A DNA stretch of 64,000 nucleotides. Source: Fulvivirga ligni (GTDB taxonomy: Bacteria > Bacteroidota > Bacteroidia > Cytophagales > Cyclobacteriaceae). Below the pieces are notes generated by a model. It worked only from the letters and a program-made list of their open reading frames with translations, had not been told where the DNA came from and made no database searches. A program made the position numbers and the translations under genes. The stretch lies in contig NZ_CP089979.1 in assembly GCF_021389935.1 (NCBI RefSeq), positions 1,531,001-1,595,000 on the forward strand, in the 5' to 3' direction. Positions within the stretch are counted from its first letter, which is position 1, and every line of letters starts with the position of its first letter. This document shows, in pieces, positions 53,425-63,589 of the stretch.

Positions 53425-53604
53425 ATGGCAAAAGTTAAAATATCTCAGGTAAGGAGTGCAATCGGAAGACCTGAAAGACAAAAGAGAACTATTAAAGCTT
53501 TAGGCTTAGGAAAGATTAGCAAGACTGTTGAAGTAGAACTTACTCCTCAGATTCAAGGTATGATCAATAAGGTAAGCCATTTAGTATCTGTAACAGAAAT
53601 ATAA
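53425..53604 (+). CDS. rpmD: 50S ribosomal protein L30
   Basis: This is a 59-residue protein, the same length as in E. coli. It begins MAKVKISQVRSAIGRPERQK; the LKALGL-like IKALGLGKI turn and the end VSHLVSVTEI are typical of L30. It lies 5 bases after rpsE and 11 bases before rplO, in the standard spc order. It is short, so it is easily missed by ORF callers. Confidence 0.97.
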   Translation: MAKVKISQVRSAIGRPERQKRTIKALGLGKISKTVEVELTPQIQGMINKVSHLVSVTEI

Positions 53605-53615
53605 CCTACGAACAG

Positions 53616-54062
53616 ATGAAATTGAATAATTTAACGCCTGCAAAAGGGTCAGTAAAGAATAAAAAGAGAATAGGACGTGGTCAAGGATCTGGTAAAGGTG
53701 GTACTTCTACCAGAGGTCACAAAGGTGCGAAGTCACGTTCTGGTTATTCTTCTAAATTAGGTTTCGAAGGTGGTCAGATGCCATTACAAAGAAGAGTACC
53801 TAAGTTTGGTTTCAGAAACCCTAACAGAGTAGAATATAAAGCAATCAACCTGGACACAGTTCAGTCATTAATCGAATCTGCTAAATTGGAAAGGGTTAAT
53901 TTAGAAGCTTTAATTGCTCATGGTTTAATGGGAAAAAATGATAAAGTAAAAATATTGGGTAGAGGCGAACTTAAGTCTAAAGTAGACGTAGAAGCTCACG
54001 CTTTCTCATCTTCTGCTGTAAAGTCTATTGAAGCAGCCGGTGGTAAAGCTACTCAACTGTAA
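53616..54062 (+). CDS. rplO: 50S ribosomal protein L15
   Basis: The 148-residue product (E. coli 144) has the glycine/arginine-rich N-terminal extension KNKKRIGRGQGSGKGGTSTRGHKG, and then FEGGQMPLQRRVPKFGF. The C-terminal globular part ends in SSAVKSIEAAGGKATQL. It precedes secY by 2 bases. Confidence 0.98.
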   Translation: MKLNNLTPAKGSVKNKKRIGRGQGSGKGGTSTRGHKGAKSRSGYSSKLGFEGGQMPLQRRVPKFGFRNPNRVEYKAINLDTVQSLIESAKLERVNLEALIAHGLMGKNDKVKILGRGELKSKVDVEAHAFSSSAVKSIEAAGGKATQL

Positions 54063-54064
54063 TT

Positions 54065-55378
54065 ATGAAAAAGTTTATCACTACTATACGTAATATATTT
54101 TCAATAGAAGATCTTAGAGTAAGAATTCTGAACACTATCGGTTTCCTGATAGTATTTAGACTAGGATCTTATATTGTTCTTCCTGGTGTGGACCCAGACC
54201 AATTAGGTGCGGGTGCTCAAGGTGGTATATTTGATTTGCTTAATACCTTTTTAGGAGGTTCTTTTAAGAGAGCTTCCATTTTTGCCTTAGGTATTATGCC
54301 TTACATATCAGCTTCTATCGTTATACAGCTTTTGACTGTAGCGGTACCATACTTCCAGAAATTGCAAAAAGAGGGTGAATCAGGTAGAAAGAAGTTAACA
54401 CAGATTACTAGAGTTTTAACTATAGTTATAACATTAGCACAGTCTGCTGGATACTTAGCCACTACCATACCTGCTGAAGCAATATTATACTCACCATCAT
54501 TCTTCCAGGTTACTTCTATGATCATATTAGTAGCAGGAACGATGTTTTGTATGTGGTTGGGAGAGAAGATTACGGACAAGGGTATTGGTAACGGTATTTC
54601 AATGTTAATAATGATCGGTATTATCTCAAGATTGCCAGGGTCTTTATTAAATGAGATGTTAGATAGAGGAATGAGCGGTGCTTTATTCTTTGTCTTAGAG
54701 ATCGTTGCTTTATTCTTCGTAGTAGTTGGTGTTGTGGCTCTTACTCAGGCCACTAGAAGAATACCTATCCAATACGCTAAACAGGTTATTGGAAATAAGC
54801 TTTATGGAGGTAAAAGAGATTACATTCCGTTGAAAATTAATGCATCGGGTGTAATGCCTATCATTTTTGCTCAGGCATTGATGTTCATCCCTCCTTTAAT
54901 TGCCGGTATTTGGAAGGAGAGTGAAGTAGGAGCTTACATTGGTTCTACCTTCTCTAACCCTTATTCATGGCAGTACAATTTGCTTTTCGGTATTTTAATT
55001 CTATTATTCACCTTCTTTTATACAGCTATCACAGTTAATCCTAACGATATTGCTGACAACCTTAAAAGAAATGGTGGGTTTATACCAGGAATTAAGCCAG
55101 GAAAGCAAACCTCAGAATTTATCGATGAAGTGTTAACTAGAATTACACTTCCTGGATCAATCTTCTTAGCTATTGTAGCTATCCTTCCTGCATTCGCTGT
55201 ACAAGCGGGTGTAAGTTCTAACTTCTCTCAATTTTACGGTGGTACTTCTTTATTAATTATGGTAGGGGTAATATTAGACACCCTTCAGCAAATTGAAAGT
55301 TACCTTCTTATGAGACATTACGAAGGTATGATGAAGTCAGGCAAGGTAAAGGGTAGATCACAAACTGTAGCGGCTTAG
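54065..55378 (+). CDS. secY: Preprotein translocase subunit SecY
   Basis: The 437-residue product (E. coli 443) forms the protein-conducting channel of the inner membrane. It has ten membrane helices and the family signatures RLGSYIVLPGVD, PYISASIVIQLLT and GTTLLI-like GGTSLLIMVGVILDTLQQIESYLL. The cytosolic loop GKRDYIPLKINASGVMPIIFA is diagnostic. It sits between rplO and map, as in most Bacteroidota. Confidence 0.98.
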   Translation: MKKFITTIRNIFSIEDLRVRILNTIGFLIVFRLGSYIVLPGVDPDQLGAGAQGGIFDLLNTFLGGSFKRASIFALGIMPYISASIVIQLLTVAVPYFQKLQKEGESGRKKLTQITRVLTIVITLAQSAGYLATTIPAEAILYSPSFFQVTSMIILVAGTMFCMWLGEKITDKGIGNGISMLIMIGIISRLPGSLLNEMLDRGMSGALFFVLEIVALFFVVVGVVALTQATRRIPIQYAKQVIGNKLYGGKRDYIPLKINASGVMPIIFAQALMFIPPLIAGIWKESEVGAYIGSTFSNPYSWQYNLLFGILILLFTFFYTAITVNPNDIADNLKRNGGFIPGIKPGKQTSEFIDEVLTRITLPGSIFLAIVAILPAFAVQAGVSSNFSQFYGGTSLLIMVGVILDTLQQIESYLLMRHYEGMMKSGKVKGRSQTVAA

Positions 55379-55386
55379 TTTATAAT

Positions 55387-56160
55387 ATGATTTATTATAA
55401 GTCTAGGGAAGAGGTAGAGATAATAAAAGAAAGTGCCCAAATCTTGGGCAAGGCACATGGGGAAGTGGCTAAGGCGGTTAAACCAGGTGTAAAGACAATA
55501 GATTTAGATACTATTGCCGAGGAATATATAAGAGACAATGGTGGCGAGCCCTCTTTCAAGGGTTATAACGGTTTTCCATCTTCCTTATGTATTTCAGTAA
55601 ATGAGAATGTGGTTCACGGTTTTCCTGGAAATTATGTTCTTAAAGAAGGCGATATAATTTCTATTGACTGTGGAGTCTTTTATAAAGGCTATCATAGTGA
55701 CTCAGCTTATACTTATCCAATAGGTGAAGTAGATGTTGAGGTTAAGAAGTTGCTCACGGAGACAAAAGAGTCTTTGTACAAGGGCATTGAAAAAGCTGTT
55801 TTTGGAAATCGCATAGGTGATATAGCCTTTGCTATACAGGATCATGTGGAGCAGTTTGGTTATGGAGTTGTTAGAGAGCTTGTTGGTCATGGAGTAGGTA
55901 AATCACTTCATGAAGGTCCAGAAGTACCTAACTACGGTAAGAGAGGAAAGGGACCTAAGCTAAATGATGGGCTTGTAATAGCCATTGAGCCTATGGTGAA
56001 CTTAGGCACTAGAAACATTGTTCAGGAGGCCGACGGTTGGACCATAAGAACAGCAGACAGAAGACCATCGGCGCATTATGAGCATACGGTGGCGATATTT
56101 AAAGAAGGAACTGAGGTCTTAACGACCCACAAGTATATAGAGGAAAATTATAAATTTTAA
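55387..56160 (+). CDS. map: Methionine aminopeptidase, type I
   Basis: The 257-residue product (E. coli 264) removes the N-terminal Met from new proteins. It shows the pita-bread fold metal ligands in [17 protein letters not shown] (two Asp), [12 protein letters not shown] (His), and [10 protein letters not shown] and YEHTVAIF (Glu and late Glu/His region). No N-terminal zinc finger is present, as expected for type Ia. It lies 8 bases after secY and 1 base before infA. Confidence 0.96.
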   Translation: MIYYKSREEVEIIKESAQILGKAHGEVAKAVKPGVKTIDLDTIAEEYIRDNGGEPSFKGYNGFPSSLCISVNENVVHGFPGNYVLKEGDIISIDCGVFYKGYHSDSAYTYPIGEVDVEVKKLLTETKESLYKGIEKAVFGNRIGDIAFAIQDHVEQFGYGVVRELVGHGVGKSLHEGPEVPNYGKRGKGPKLNDGLVIAIEPMVNLGTRNIVQEADGWTIRTADRRPSAHYEHTVAIFKEGTEVLTTHKYIEENYKF

Positions 56161-56161
56161 T

Positions 56162-56380
56162 ATGGCAAAACAGAAATCTATAGAGCAAGATGGTACTATT
56201 ACCGAAGCACTTTCTAACGCAATGTTTAGAGTTGAGTTAGAAAATGGTCATGAAGTAATTGCCCATATCTCTGGAAAGATGAGGATGAACTATATTAAAA
56301 TTTTACCGGGTGACAGAGTAAAGTTAGAAATGTCACCTTATGATTTAACAAAAGGACGAATTGTTTATCGATATAAATAA
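56162..56380 (+). CDS. infA: Translation initiation factor IF-1
   Basis: The 72-residue OB-fold protein has the same length as in E. coli. It blocks the A site during initiation. [33 protein letters not shown] and [12 protein letters not shown] are diagnostic. It lies between map and rpmJ. Confidence 0.98.
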   Translation: MAKQKSIEQDGTITEALSNAMFRVELENGHEVIAHISGKMRMNYIKILPGDRVKLEMSPYDLTKGRIVYRYK

Positions 56381-56385
56381 GAGAC

Positions 56386-56502
56386 ATGAAAGTTAAAGCG
56401 TCAGTAAAAAAGCGTAGCGCTGATTGTAAGATAATCAGAAGAAAAGGTAAGGTCTACGTTATCAACAAAAAGAATCCTAGGTTTAAACAAAGACAAGGCT
56501 AA
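56386..56502 (+). CDS. rpmJ: 50S ribosomal protein L36, zinc-free type
   Basis: This is a 38-residue protein ([19 protein letters not shown] at the start, PRFKQRQG at the end). Only one Cys (C14) remains of the usual C-C-C-H zinc set, so this is the zinc-independent form. It is 5 bases after infA and 3 bases before rpsM. It is short, so it is easily missed by ORF callers. Confidence 0.97.
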   Translation: MKVKASVKKRSADCKIIRRKGKVYVINKKNPRFKQRQG

Positions 56503-56505
56503 GCT

Positions 56506-56883
56506 ATGGCAAGAATTGCAGGAGTAGACATCCCAGATAACAAAAGAGGTGAAATCGCCCTTACTTATATCTTTGGTATAGGTAAAAGTACAGCTCAGAG
56601 AATTTTAACTGAAGCTGGCATTGATTGGGATAAAAAAGCACAAGATTGGACAGATGAGGAATCAACTGCCATCCGAAACATTATTAGTGAAAACTTTAAG
56701 GTAGAGGGTGTACTTAAATCTGAGGTTCAGATGAGTATTAAAAGACTTATGGACATTGGATGTTACAGAGGATTAAGACATAGAAAGAGTCTACCTGTAA
56801 GAGGTCAGAGAACCAAGAATAACTCTAGAACCAGAAAAGGTAAGAGAAAGACTGTGGCCAATAAGAAGAAGGCGACTAAATAG
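56506..56883 (+). CDS. rpsM: 30S ribosomal protein S13
   Basis: The 125-residue product (E. coli 118) contacts the P-site tRNA and bridges to the large subunit. [53 protein letters not shown] and the basic tail are diagnostic. A 44-base gap follows before rpsK with no clear control element. Confidence 0.98.
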   Translation: MARIAGVDIPDNKRGEIALTYIFGIGKSTAQRILTEAGIDWDKKAQDWTDEESTAIRNIISENFKVEGVLKSEVQMSIKRLMDIGCYRGLRHRKSLPVRGQRTKNNSRTRKGKRKTVANKKKATK

Positions 56884-56927
56884 TAAATAAAGTTATAAGG
56901 TAGAGGACCGAATAACCAAATTAAAAA

Positions 56928-57320
56928 ATGGCACAAAAAAGAAAAGATAAAGCAAAAAAGCGTGTAGTTGCTGTAGAGGCTATAGGCCAGGCACACATTA
57001 AGGCTTCTTTCAACAATATAATTATCTCTCTGACTAACACTACAGGACAGGTAATTTCTTGGGCTTCAGCTGGTAAAATGGGATTCAAAGGTTCTAAAAA
57101 GAACACTCCTTATGCTGCTCAAATGGCCGCTCAAGACTGTGCTCAAAAGGCATATGATCTTGGTCTAAGAAAAGTAGAGGTGTACGTAAAAGGACCTGGA
57201 GCTGGTAGAGAATCAGCTATCAGAACTATCCAGAATACTGGTATAGAGATCACTACAATTAAGGATGTAACTCCATTACCACACAATGGATGTAGACCTC
57301 CTAAAAGAAGAAGAGTTTAA
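56928..57320 (+). CDS. rpsK: 30S ribosomal protein S11
   Basis: The 130-residue product (E. coli 129) lies on the platform by the mRNA exit. [46 protein letters not shown] and the end [13 protein letters not shown] are diagnostic. It precedes rpsD by 24 bases. Confidence 0.98.
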   Translation: MAQKRKDKAKKRVVAVEAIGQAHIKASFNNIIISLTNTTGQVISWASAGKMGFKGSKKNTPYAAQMAAQDCAQKAYDLGLRKVEVYVKGPGAGRESAIRTIQNTGIEITTIKDVTPLPHNGCRPPKRRRV

Positions 57321-57344
57321 TAATACTAAAGATAACTATATATA

Positions 57345-57950
57345 ATGGCAAGATATAGAGGTCCAAAGGCGAAAGTAGCCAGAAGATTCAACGAGCCTAT
57401 TTTTGGCCCAAGTAAGGCGTTGCAAAAGAAGAGCTATCCTCCAGGTCAGCACGGACGTGGAAGAAGAAGAAAGCAGTCGGAATATGCTGTCCAGCTTATG
57501 GAGAAGCAGAAGGCCAAATATACATATGGTGTTCTAGAAAAGCAGTTCGCTAATCTATTCGACAAAGCTTCTAGAAAGTCTGGTATTACAGGTGAGATCT
57601 TATTACAGTTACTAGAATCTAGATTAGATAACACTGTATTTAGATTAGGCATAGCTCCTACAAGAAGAGCTGCTAGACAATTAGTATTACACAAGCACAT
57701 CATCGTGAATGGAGAAATCGTTAATGTTCCTTCATTCCACGTAAAGCCAGGTGATACAGTAGGTGTTCGTGAGAGATCTAAATCTCTTGAGTCGATTACT
57801 GATAGCCTTGCTACGCACGGAGTAAAGAAATTCCCTTGGTTAGAGTGGGATGGAAGTGAAATGGTTGGTAAGTTGGTTACTTTACCACAGAGGGATGAGA
57901 TTCCTGAAAACATCAACGAGCAGTTGATTGTAGAACTTTACTCTAAGTAA
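57345..57950 (+). CDS. rpsD: 30S ribosomal protein S4
   Basis: The 201-residue product (E. coli 206) starts small-subunit assembly on 16S rRNA. It has the S4 RNA-binding domain at about 90-155 ([34 protein letters not shown]). It lacks the zinc cysteines found in some S4 proteins. In E. coli S4 represses the alpha operon. A strong hairpin lies between this gene and rpoA. Confidence 0.98.
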   Translation: MARYRGPKAKVARRFNEPIFGPSKALQKKSYPPGQHGRGRRRKQSEYAVQLMEKQKAKYTYGVLEKQFANLFDKASRKSGITGEILLQLLESRLDNTVFRLGIAPTRRAARQLVLHKHIIVNGEIVNVPSFHVKPGDTVGVRERSKSLESITDSLATHGVKKFPWLEWDGSEMVGKLVTLPQRDEIPENINEQLIVELYSK

Positions 57951-57971
57951 TCTATAATTTAAAAATTATAT

Positions 57972-58000
57972 TAGCCTTACTACTCAAAGTGGTAAGGCTA
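57972..58000 (+). other. Strong 13-bp hairpin between rpsD and rpoA
   Basis: TAGCCTTACTACT (57972-57984) pairs with AGTGGTAAGGCTA (57988-58000) around a three-base loop, with one T-G wobble in the middle. It lies 21 bases after the rpsD stop and 21 bases before the rpoA ATG. No T run follows, so it should not terminate well. It may be an RNase site that separates the r-protein and RNA polymerase messages, a partial attenuator, or an S4 binding site. Confidence 0.65.
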
Positions 58001-58021
58001 TAACTATAAAAGCAATAACCT

Positions 58022-59011
58022 ATGTCAATTTTAGCATTTCAAATGCCTGACAAAGTCGTAATGGAAAAAGCAGACGATTTCCACGGCTTGTTTACTTTTA
58101 AACCATTAGAAAAGGGATATGGTGTTACTATAGGTAACGCTTTAAGAAGAATATTACTTTCTTCTTTAGAAGGTCATGCAATCACTGGAATAAAAATACC
58201 AGGTGTATTACATGAGTTTTCTACTATCGAAGGCGTTGTTGAGGATGTTTCAGAAATTATTTTGAATCTTAAAATGGTAAGGTTCAAGAAAATAGGTGAG
58301 TCTTTTGATAACAAAATAACTGTTGCCATTAAAGGACAAAAGGAGTTCACTGCTGGTGATATCGCTAAGAGCACGTCTGCATTCGAAGTTCTTAATCCTG
58401 AATTGGTGATTTGTAACTTGGATGAGTCTGTGGATATTGAGGTAGAGCTTACTATTGACAAAGGTAGAGGCTATCTTCCAGCTGAAGAGAATAAACCTTC
58501 AGAGCAGGTATTTGGATTTATTCCAATTGATGCCATCTTCACTCCTATCAAAAATGTGAAGTATAGCATTGAAAATACTAGGGTAGAGCAAAAAACTGAC
58601 TACGAGCAATTAGTATTAGATATAGAAACTGATGGTTCTATCCACCCTGAGAAAGCTTTGGAAGGAGCAGCTCATATACTTATTCAACACTTCATGTTAT
58701 TCTCTGATAAGTCTATCGAGTTAGAGACTGATAAAGGTGGTGAAATAGAGCAGGTAGATGAGGAAATGCTTCATATGAGAAAGTTATTGAAGACTCCTCT
58801 TAATGACTTAGACCTTTCTGTTAGAGCATATAACTGCTTAAAAGCAGCTGATGTTAAGACATTAGGTGATCTTGTGAAGTTGGAGATTTCTGATATGATG
58901 AAATTTAGAAACTTCGGTAAGAAGTCGTTAGCTGAGCTTGAGCAATTGGTTCAAGATAAGAATCTAACTTTTGGAATGGATCTATCCAAGTATAAACTTG
59001 AAGAAGAATAA
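58022..59011 (+). CDS. rpoA: RNA polymerase alpha subunit
   Basis: The 329-residue product has the same length as E. coli RpoA. The N-terminal dimerisation domain contains [41 protein letters not shown]. The C-terminal domain (about 255-315) includes [23 protein letters not shown] and [10 protein letters not shown], for DNA UP-element and activator contact. It lies 5 bases before rplQ. Confidence 0.98.
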   Translation: MSILAFQMPDKVVMEKADDFHGLFTFKPLEKGYGVTIGNALRRILLSSLEGHAITGIKIPGVLHEFSTIEGVVEDVSEIILNLKMVRFKKIGESFDNKITVAIKGQKEFTAGDIAKSTSAFEVLNPELVICNLDESVDIEVELTIDKGRGYLPAEENKPSEQVFGFIPIDAIFTPIKNVKYSIENTRVEQKTDYEQLVLDIETDGSIHPEKALEGAAHILIQHFMLFSDKSIELETDKGGEIEQVDEEMLHMRKLLKTPLNDLDLSVRAYNCLKAADVKTLGDLVKLEISDMMKFRNFGKKSLAELEQLVQDKNLTFGMDLSKYKLEEE

Positions 59012-59016
59012 TTAAA

Positions 59017-59571
59017 ATGAGACACGGGAAAAAAATTAATCACTTAGGTAGAACAGCTCCTCATAGAAAGGCGATGCTTTCTAACATGGCTGCTTCTTTA
59101 ATCATAAATAAAAGGATTACTACTACAGTTGCTAAAGCTAAAGCTTTGAGAAAGTATGTAGAGCCTTTGATCACTAGAGCAAAAGAAGATACTACTCATT
59201 CTAGAAGAATGGTTTTCTCTTACCTTAATGACAAACAATCTGTAAAGATGTTATTTGATGAGGTAGCTGAGAAAATAGCAAAAAGACCTGGAGGATATAC
59301 TAGAATATTAAAGACTGGTAATCGTTTAGGGGATAATGCTGATATGTGTATCATCGAGCTAGTAGATTACAACGAGTTTCTTCTACAGGATGATAGCGCA
59401 GCTAAAACTAAAACTAGAAGAAGCAGAAGAGGCGGTAGCACTAAAGCAAAAGCTGAAGAAACAGTGGCTACTAAATCTGAAGAGACTGCACCGGCAGCCG
59501 AAACTAAAGAAGAGGCACCTAAGTCTGAAGATTCAACTTCTGAAGAATCAACCGATGAAAAAAAGGATTGA
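59017..59571 (+). CDS. rplQ: 50S ribosomal protein L17 with long acidic tail
   Basis: The 184-residue product; residues 1-125 are the normal L17 ([52 protein letters not shown]). The last ~55 residues are a low-complexity tail that first is basic ([10 protein letters not shown]) and then rich in Glu, Ala, Ser and Thr. E. coli L17 has 127 residues. Tails of this kind are common in Bacteroidota L17. It is the last gene of the operon and is followed by a strong terminator. Confidence 0.97.
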   Translation: MRHGKKINHLGRTAPHRKAMLSNMAASLIINKRITTTVAKAKALRKYVEPLITRAKEDTTHSRRMVFSYLNDKQSVKMLFDEVAEKIAKRPGGYTRILKTGNRLGDNADMCIIELVDYNEFLLQDDSAAKTKTRRSRRGGSTKAKAEETVATKSEETAPAAETKEEAPKSEDSTSEESTDEKKD

Positions 59572-59609
59572 TATTTCAACTCAAATTGAAAAAAGTTTAT
59601 AAAAAAGAG

Positions 59610-59640
59610 GGGATTAGATTTATATCTAATCCCTTTTTTT
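59610..59640 (+). terminator. Terminator of the ribosomal operon
   Basis: GGGATTAGAT (59610-59619) pairs with ATCTAATCCC (59624-59633) around a four-base loop and is followed directly by seven T residues. It lies 38 bases after the rplQ stop. This is the classic form of an intrinsic terminator. Confidence 0.95.
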
Positions 59641-59647
59641 ATTTTTG
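59640..59647 (+). promoter_or_regulatory. Possible -7 element before carA
   Basis: TATTTTTG matches TAnnTTTG, 21 bases before the carA ATG, and begins in the T run of the terminator. The -33 place falls in the terminator stem and has no TTTG. The match may be helped by the T-rich context. Confidence 0.4.
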
Positions 59648-59668
59648 TAATTCAAATTTCTAACATCA

Positions 59669-60772
59669 ATGAAACTACAAAAACGAGAAAAAGCCTATTT
59701 ACTTTTAGAGGATGGACTACTTTTAGAAGGTACCGCAATAGGTAAAAAGGGCACTCGAGGGGGTGAGATTTGCTTTAATACTGGAATGACTGGATACCAG
59801 GAAATTTACACCGACCCTTCTTACTATGGACAAATTATTGTAAATACTAATAGCCATATTGGTAATTACGGCACAATTGATAGTGAGCAAGAGTCTGACG
59901 CACCAAAAATCAGTGGTATCGTTGTAAATGATTACTCTTACATATATAGCAGAAAAACGGCCGGGGAGAGTCTTCAGGGTTATCTTGAGAAACATGAGGT
60001 AATTGGTATTGCTGATGTGGATACAAGGATGTTAGTAAGGCACCTTAGAAGTAAAGGAGCCATGAATGCCATTATATCTTCTGAGCTATCTGGGGATGAT
60101 CTGAAGGCAGAGTTAGAAAAAGTGCCATCAATGGATGGTCTTGAGCTGTCATCTATTGTTAGTACCAAGGAACCGTATTTCGTTGGTGACGAATCTGCTC
60201 AGCACAGAGTAGCTGTATTGGACTTAGGTATTAAGACAAACATTTTAAGAAATTTGGCAGCGAGAGGTGTTTATTGTAAGGTGTTCCCTGCAAAAACTTC
60301 TTTTGAAGAGATGGAGAAATGGAATGGTGATGGCTACTTCATTTCTAACGGTCCTGGTGATCCGTCTGTTATGTCTTATGCTGTGGAAACAGTGAAGCAG
60401 ATTTTAGATGCAAATAAACCCTTGTTTGGAATTTGCCTCGGTCATCAGATTATTGCTTTGGCCAATGGAATTTCTACTTATAAAATGCACCATGGTCATA
60501 GAGGGTTAAATCACCCTATTAAAAACTTGGTTACTGGGTTAAGTGAGATTACTTCACAGAACCACGGCTTTGCCATAAGCGAAAAGGATGTAGAGGCTTC
60601 TGATTTAGTGGAAGCGACTCATATCCATTTAAATGATAAAACCATAGCCGGAATTAAGGTGAAAAATAAGAATGCATTCTGTGTGCAGTATCACCCGGAA
60701 TCTTCACCTGGTCCGCATGATTCAAGATATCTTTTTGATGATTTTATCAAGATGATAGCTGAAAACAAATAA
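59669..60772 (+). CDS. carA: Carbamoyl-phosphate synthase small subunit
   Basis: The 367-residue product releases ammonia from glutamine for carbamoyl phosphate, used for arginine and pyrimidine synthesis. The N-terminal domain has LEDGLLLEGTAIGKKGTRGGEICFNTGMTGYQEI. The class I glutaminase domain has the triad C256 (GICLGHQ), H342 and E344 (YHPE). carB is not next to it, so the large subunit is encoded elsewhere. It precedes eno by 27 bases. Confidence 0.97.
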   Translation: MKLQKREKAYLLLEDGLLLEGTAIGKKGTRGGEICFNTGMTGYQEIYTDPSYYGQIIVNTNSHIGNYGTIDSEQESDAPKISGIVVNDYSYIYSRKTAGESLQGYLEKHEVIGIADVDTRMLVRHLRSKGAMNAIISSELSGDDLKAELEKVPSMDGLELSSIVSTKEPYFVGDESAQHRVAVLDLGIKTNILRNLAARGVYCKVFPAKTSFEEMEKWNGDGYFISNGPGDPSVMSYAVETVKQILDANKPLFGICLGHQIIALANGISTYKMHHGHRGLNHPIKNLVTGLSEITSQNHGFAISEKDVEASDLVEATHIHLNDKTIAGIKVKNKNAFCVQYHPESSPGPHDSRYLFDDFIKMIAENK

Positions 60773-60793
60773 TAAATTCAAATTGAAAATTAA

Positions 60794-62083
<1,290 letters not shown>

Positions 62084-62090
62084 TTATAAA

Positions 62091-62117
62091 AGCCCCAGAT
62101 TTCTGGGGCTTCTTTTT
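62091..62117 (+). terminator. Terminator after eno
   Basis: AGCCCCAG pairs with CTGGGGCT (62091-62098 with 62103-62110) around a four-base loop, followed by TCTTTTTCTT. It lies 7 bases after the eno stop. Confidence 0.93.
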
Positions 62118-62161
62118 CTTCTTATTTTTTGATAACTTAAGAAAACTGATTTTTTCAATAC

Positions 62162-62446
62162 ATGAAATTGCCAAAATTCACAAAGAACTTTTATTTCATA
62201 TTCAGCTTTTTCTTTCTGATATGGATGCTTTTTATTGATGCTAACGACTTAATCACTCAGTTTCAATTAAAGCAACAGAAAGACGATCTTGAGGATGAAA
62301 AGTCTTACTATCTAGAGAAGATTGAGGATGTGAAGAAAGACAGGCAAGAGCTTTTAAGTAATGATAAATTACTTGAAAAGTTTGCCCGTGAAAAGTATTT
62401 CATGAAAAAAGAATCTGAAGATCTATTTGTTATTGTAGAAGAGTAA
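62162..62446 (+). CDS. FtsB/DivIC-like septum formation initiator protein
   Basis: The 94-residue product has one membrane helix (about 10-27) and a coiled coil (about 38-75), then a short conserved end (LEKFAREKYFMKKESEDLFVI). The AREKYxMKxxxE motif after a coiled coil is typical of FtsB/DivIC, which joins FtsL and FtsQ in the divisome. It follows eno, as in many Bacteroidota. It ends 6 bases from the convergent dehydrogenase gene. Confidence 0.85.
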   Translation: MKLPKFTKNFYFIFSFFFLIWMLFIDANDLITQFQLKQQKDDLEDEKSYYLEKIEDVKKDRQELLSNDKLLEKFAREKYFMKKESEDLFVIVEE

Positions 62447-62452
62447 GTCTTC

Positions 62453-63532
62453 TTACAATAAATCCAAATCAAATTTTCCTGCCACTTCATTTAAGTCCTG
62501 CACTACCTTCGGATTTAATGGTATACCAGAGATAACTCTCTCTCTCTCAGCTTCTCTTTCCGGATCTCCTGGTATCAATACCTTCTTGCCTGGCACTGCT
62601 TTCGTATTTCTAAATCTTTGAATCCAATTATCCATGTGTTCTTTGAATTCATCGGCAGGCCTGAAAGCATCTATCCTCATTGCACCTAGAAAATGACCAA
62701 GCCCTTCACCCACTGGATCTTTGGCTAGTGGAAGAAAGCTTACAAATGGTGGAGCCCATGGGCCGTAGTTAGCACCTGAGAAAACGGCAGAGAAGATATC
62801 TACTATAGAGCCCAAAGCGTATCCCTTATGACTGCCATGTTCTCTATCACTACCGAGTGGAAGTAAAGCACCTCCATCTTTAAGCTCAAATGGATTGGTA
62901 GATGTTTCGCCATCTCTATTTTGGATCCAGCCTTCCGGAGCATCTTTTTCCTGTCTTTGTAATATTTCAAGCTTGCCATTGGCCGCTGTGGTTGTGGCCA
63001 TATCTGCTACAAATAATGGTTGGTCTTTAGTAGGAATGGCCACAGCAATAGGATTTGTACCTAACATTCTCTCTGTAGCAAAAGTTGGAGCAACCAAAGG
63101 GCTGGCATTAGTCATAGCCATACCCACCATATCCTTTTCAGCGGCTAACATGGCATGATACCCAGCTATTCCAAAATGATTGGAATTCTTGACACTAACC
63201 CATCCTGTTCCCACATTTTTAGCTTTCTCCATGGCAATTTCCATAGCTTTTATGGCTATGACAAGCCCTAGTCCCCTATCTCCGTCAATAACTGCGGTGC
63301 TGGGGGTTTCATGTAGAATTTTTACATTTGGCGTAGCATTGATTCTTCCAGCTTCCCATAATCTAACATAACCCGTTAATCGAGCTACTCCATGAGAATC
63401 TATACCGCGAAGATCCGCCTTTATCAAAACATCAGTAGCTTGCTCTGCTTCATCATTAGGACAACCCATTTTCAAGAAAACGGATTTTGTAAATGCTCTT
63501 AGCTTATTTTCAGGGTATGTTATGTTCTCCAT
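62453..63532 (-). CDS. Ldh-family (malate/L-lactate-type) NAD(P)-dependent dehydrogenase
   Basis: About 359 residues from the ATG at 63532; a TTG three codons earlier is possible but less likely. It belongs to the YlbC/YiaK/ComC family of 2-hydroxyacid dehydrogenases with the non-Rossmann fold. Visible are LRGIDSHGVARL with the catalytic His, VKNSNHFGIAGYHA, the NPIAVAIPT block, GHKGYALG-like HGSHKGYALGSIVDI, and MRIDAFRP near the end. The substrate (malate, lactate, ureidoglycolate or another) is not decided by sequence. It has no operon partner in the window. Confidence 0.88.
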   Translation of the reverse strand: MENITYPENKLRAFTKSVFLKMGCPNDEAEQATDVLIKADLRGIDSHGVARLTGYVRLWEAGRINATPNVKILHETPSTAVIDGDRGLGLVIAIKAMEIAMEKAKNVGTGWVSVKNSNHFGIAGYHAMLAAEKDMVGMAMTNASPLVAPTFATERMLGTNPIAVAIPTKDQPLFVADMATTTAANGKLEILQRQEKDAPEGWIQNRDGETSTNPFELKDGGALLPLGSDREHGSHKGYALGSIVDIFSAVFSGANYGPWAPPFVSFLPLAKDPVGEGLGHFLGAMRIDAFRPADEFKEHMDNWIQRFRNTKAVPGKKVLIPGDPEREAERERVISGIPLNPKVVQDLNEVAGKFDLDLL

Positions 63533-63589
63533 AGGTGGCAAATTTATATTATATATGTTCTAACATAAAATTGTGCAGGTTAAAAATGC

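Noticed and set aside
62438-62456. Bidirectional terminator between the FtsB-like and Ldh-family genes
   Set aside because: GTAAG-TCTT-CTTAC and the overlapping GAAGA/TCTTC repeat are only 5 bp each, compete with each other and have no T run.
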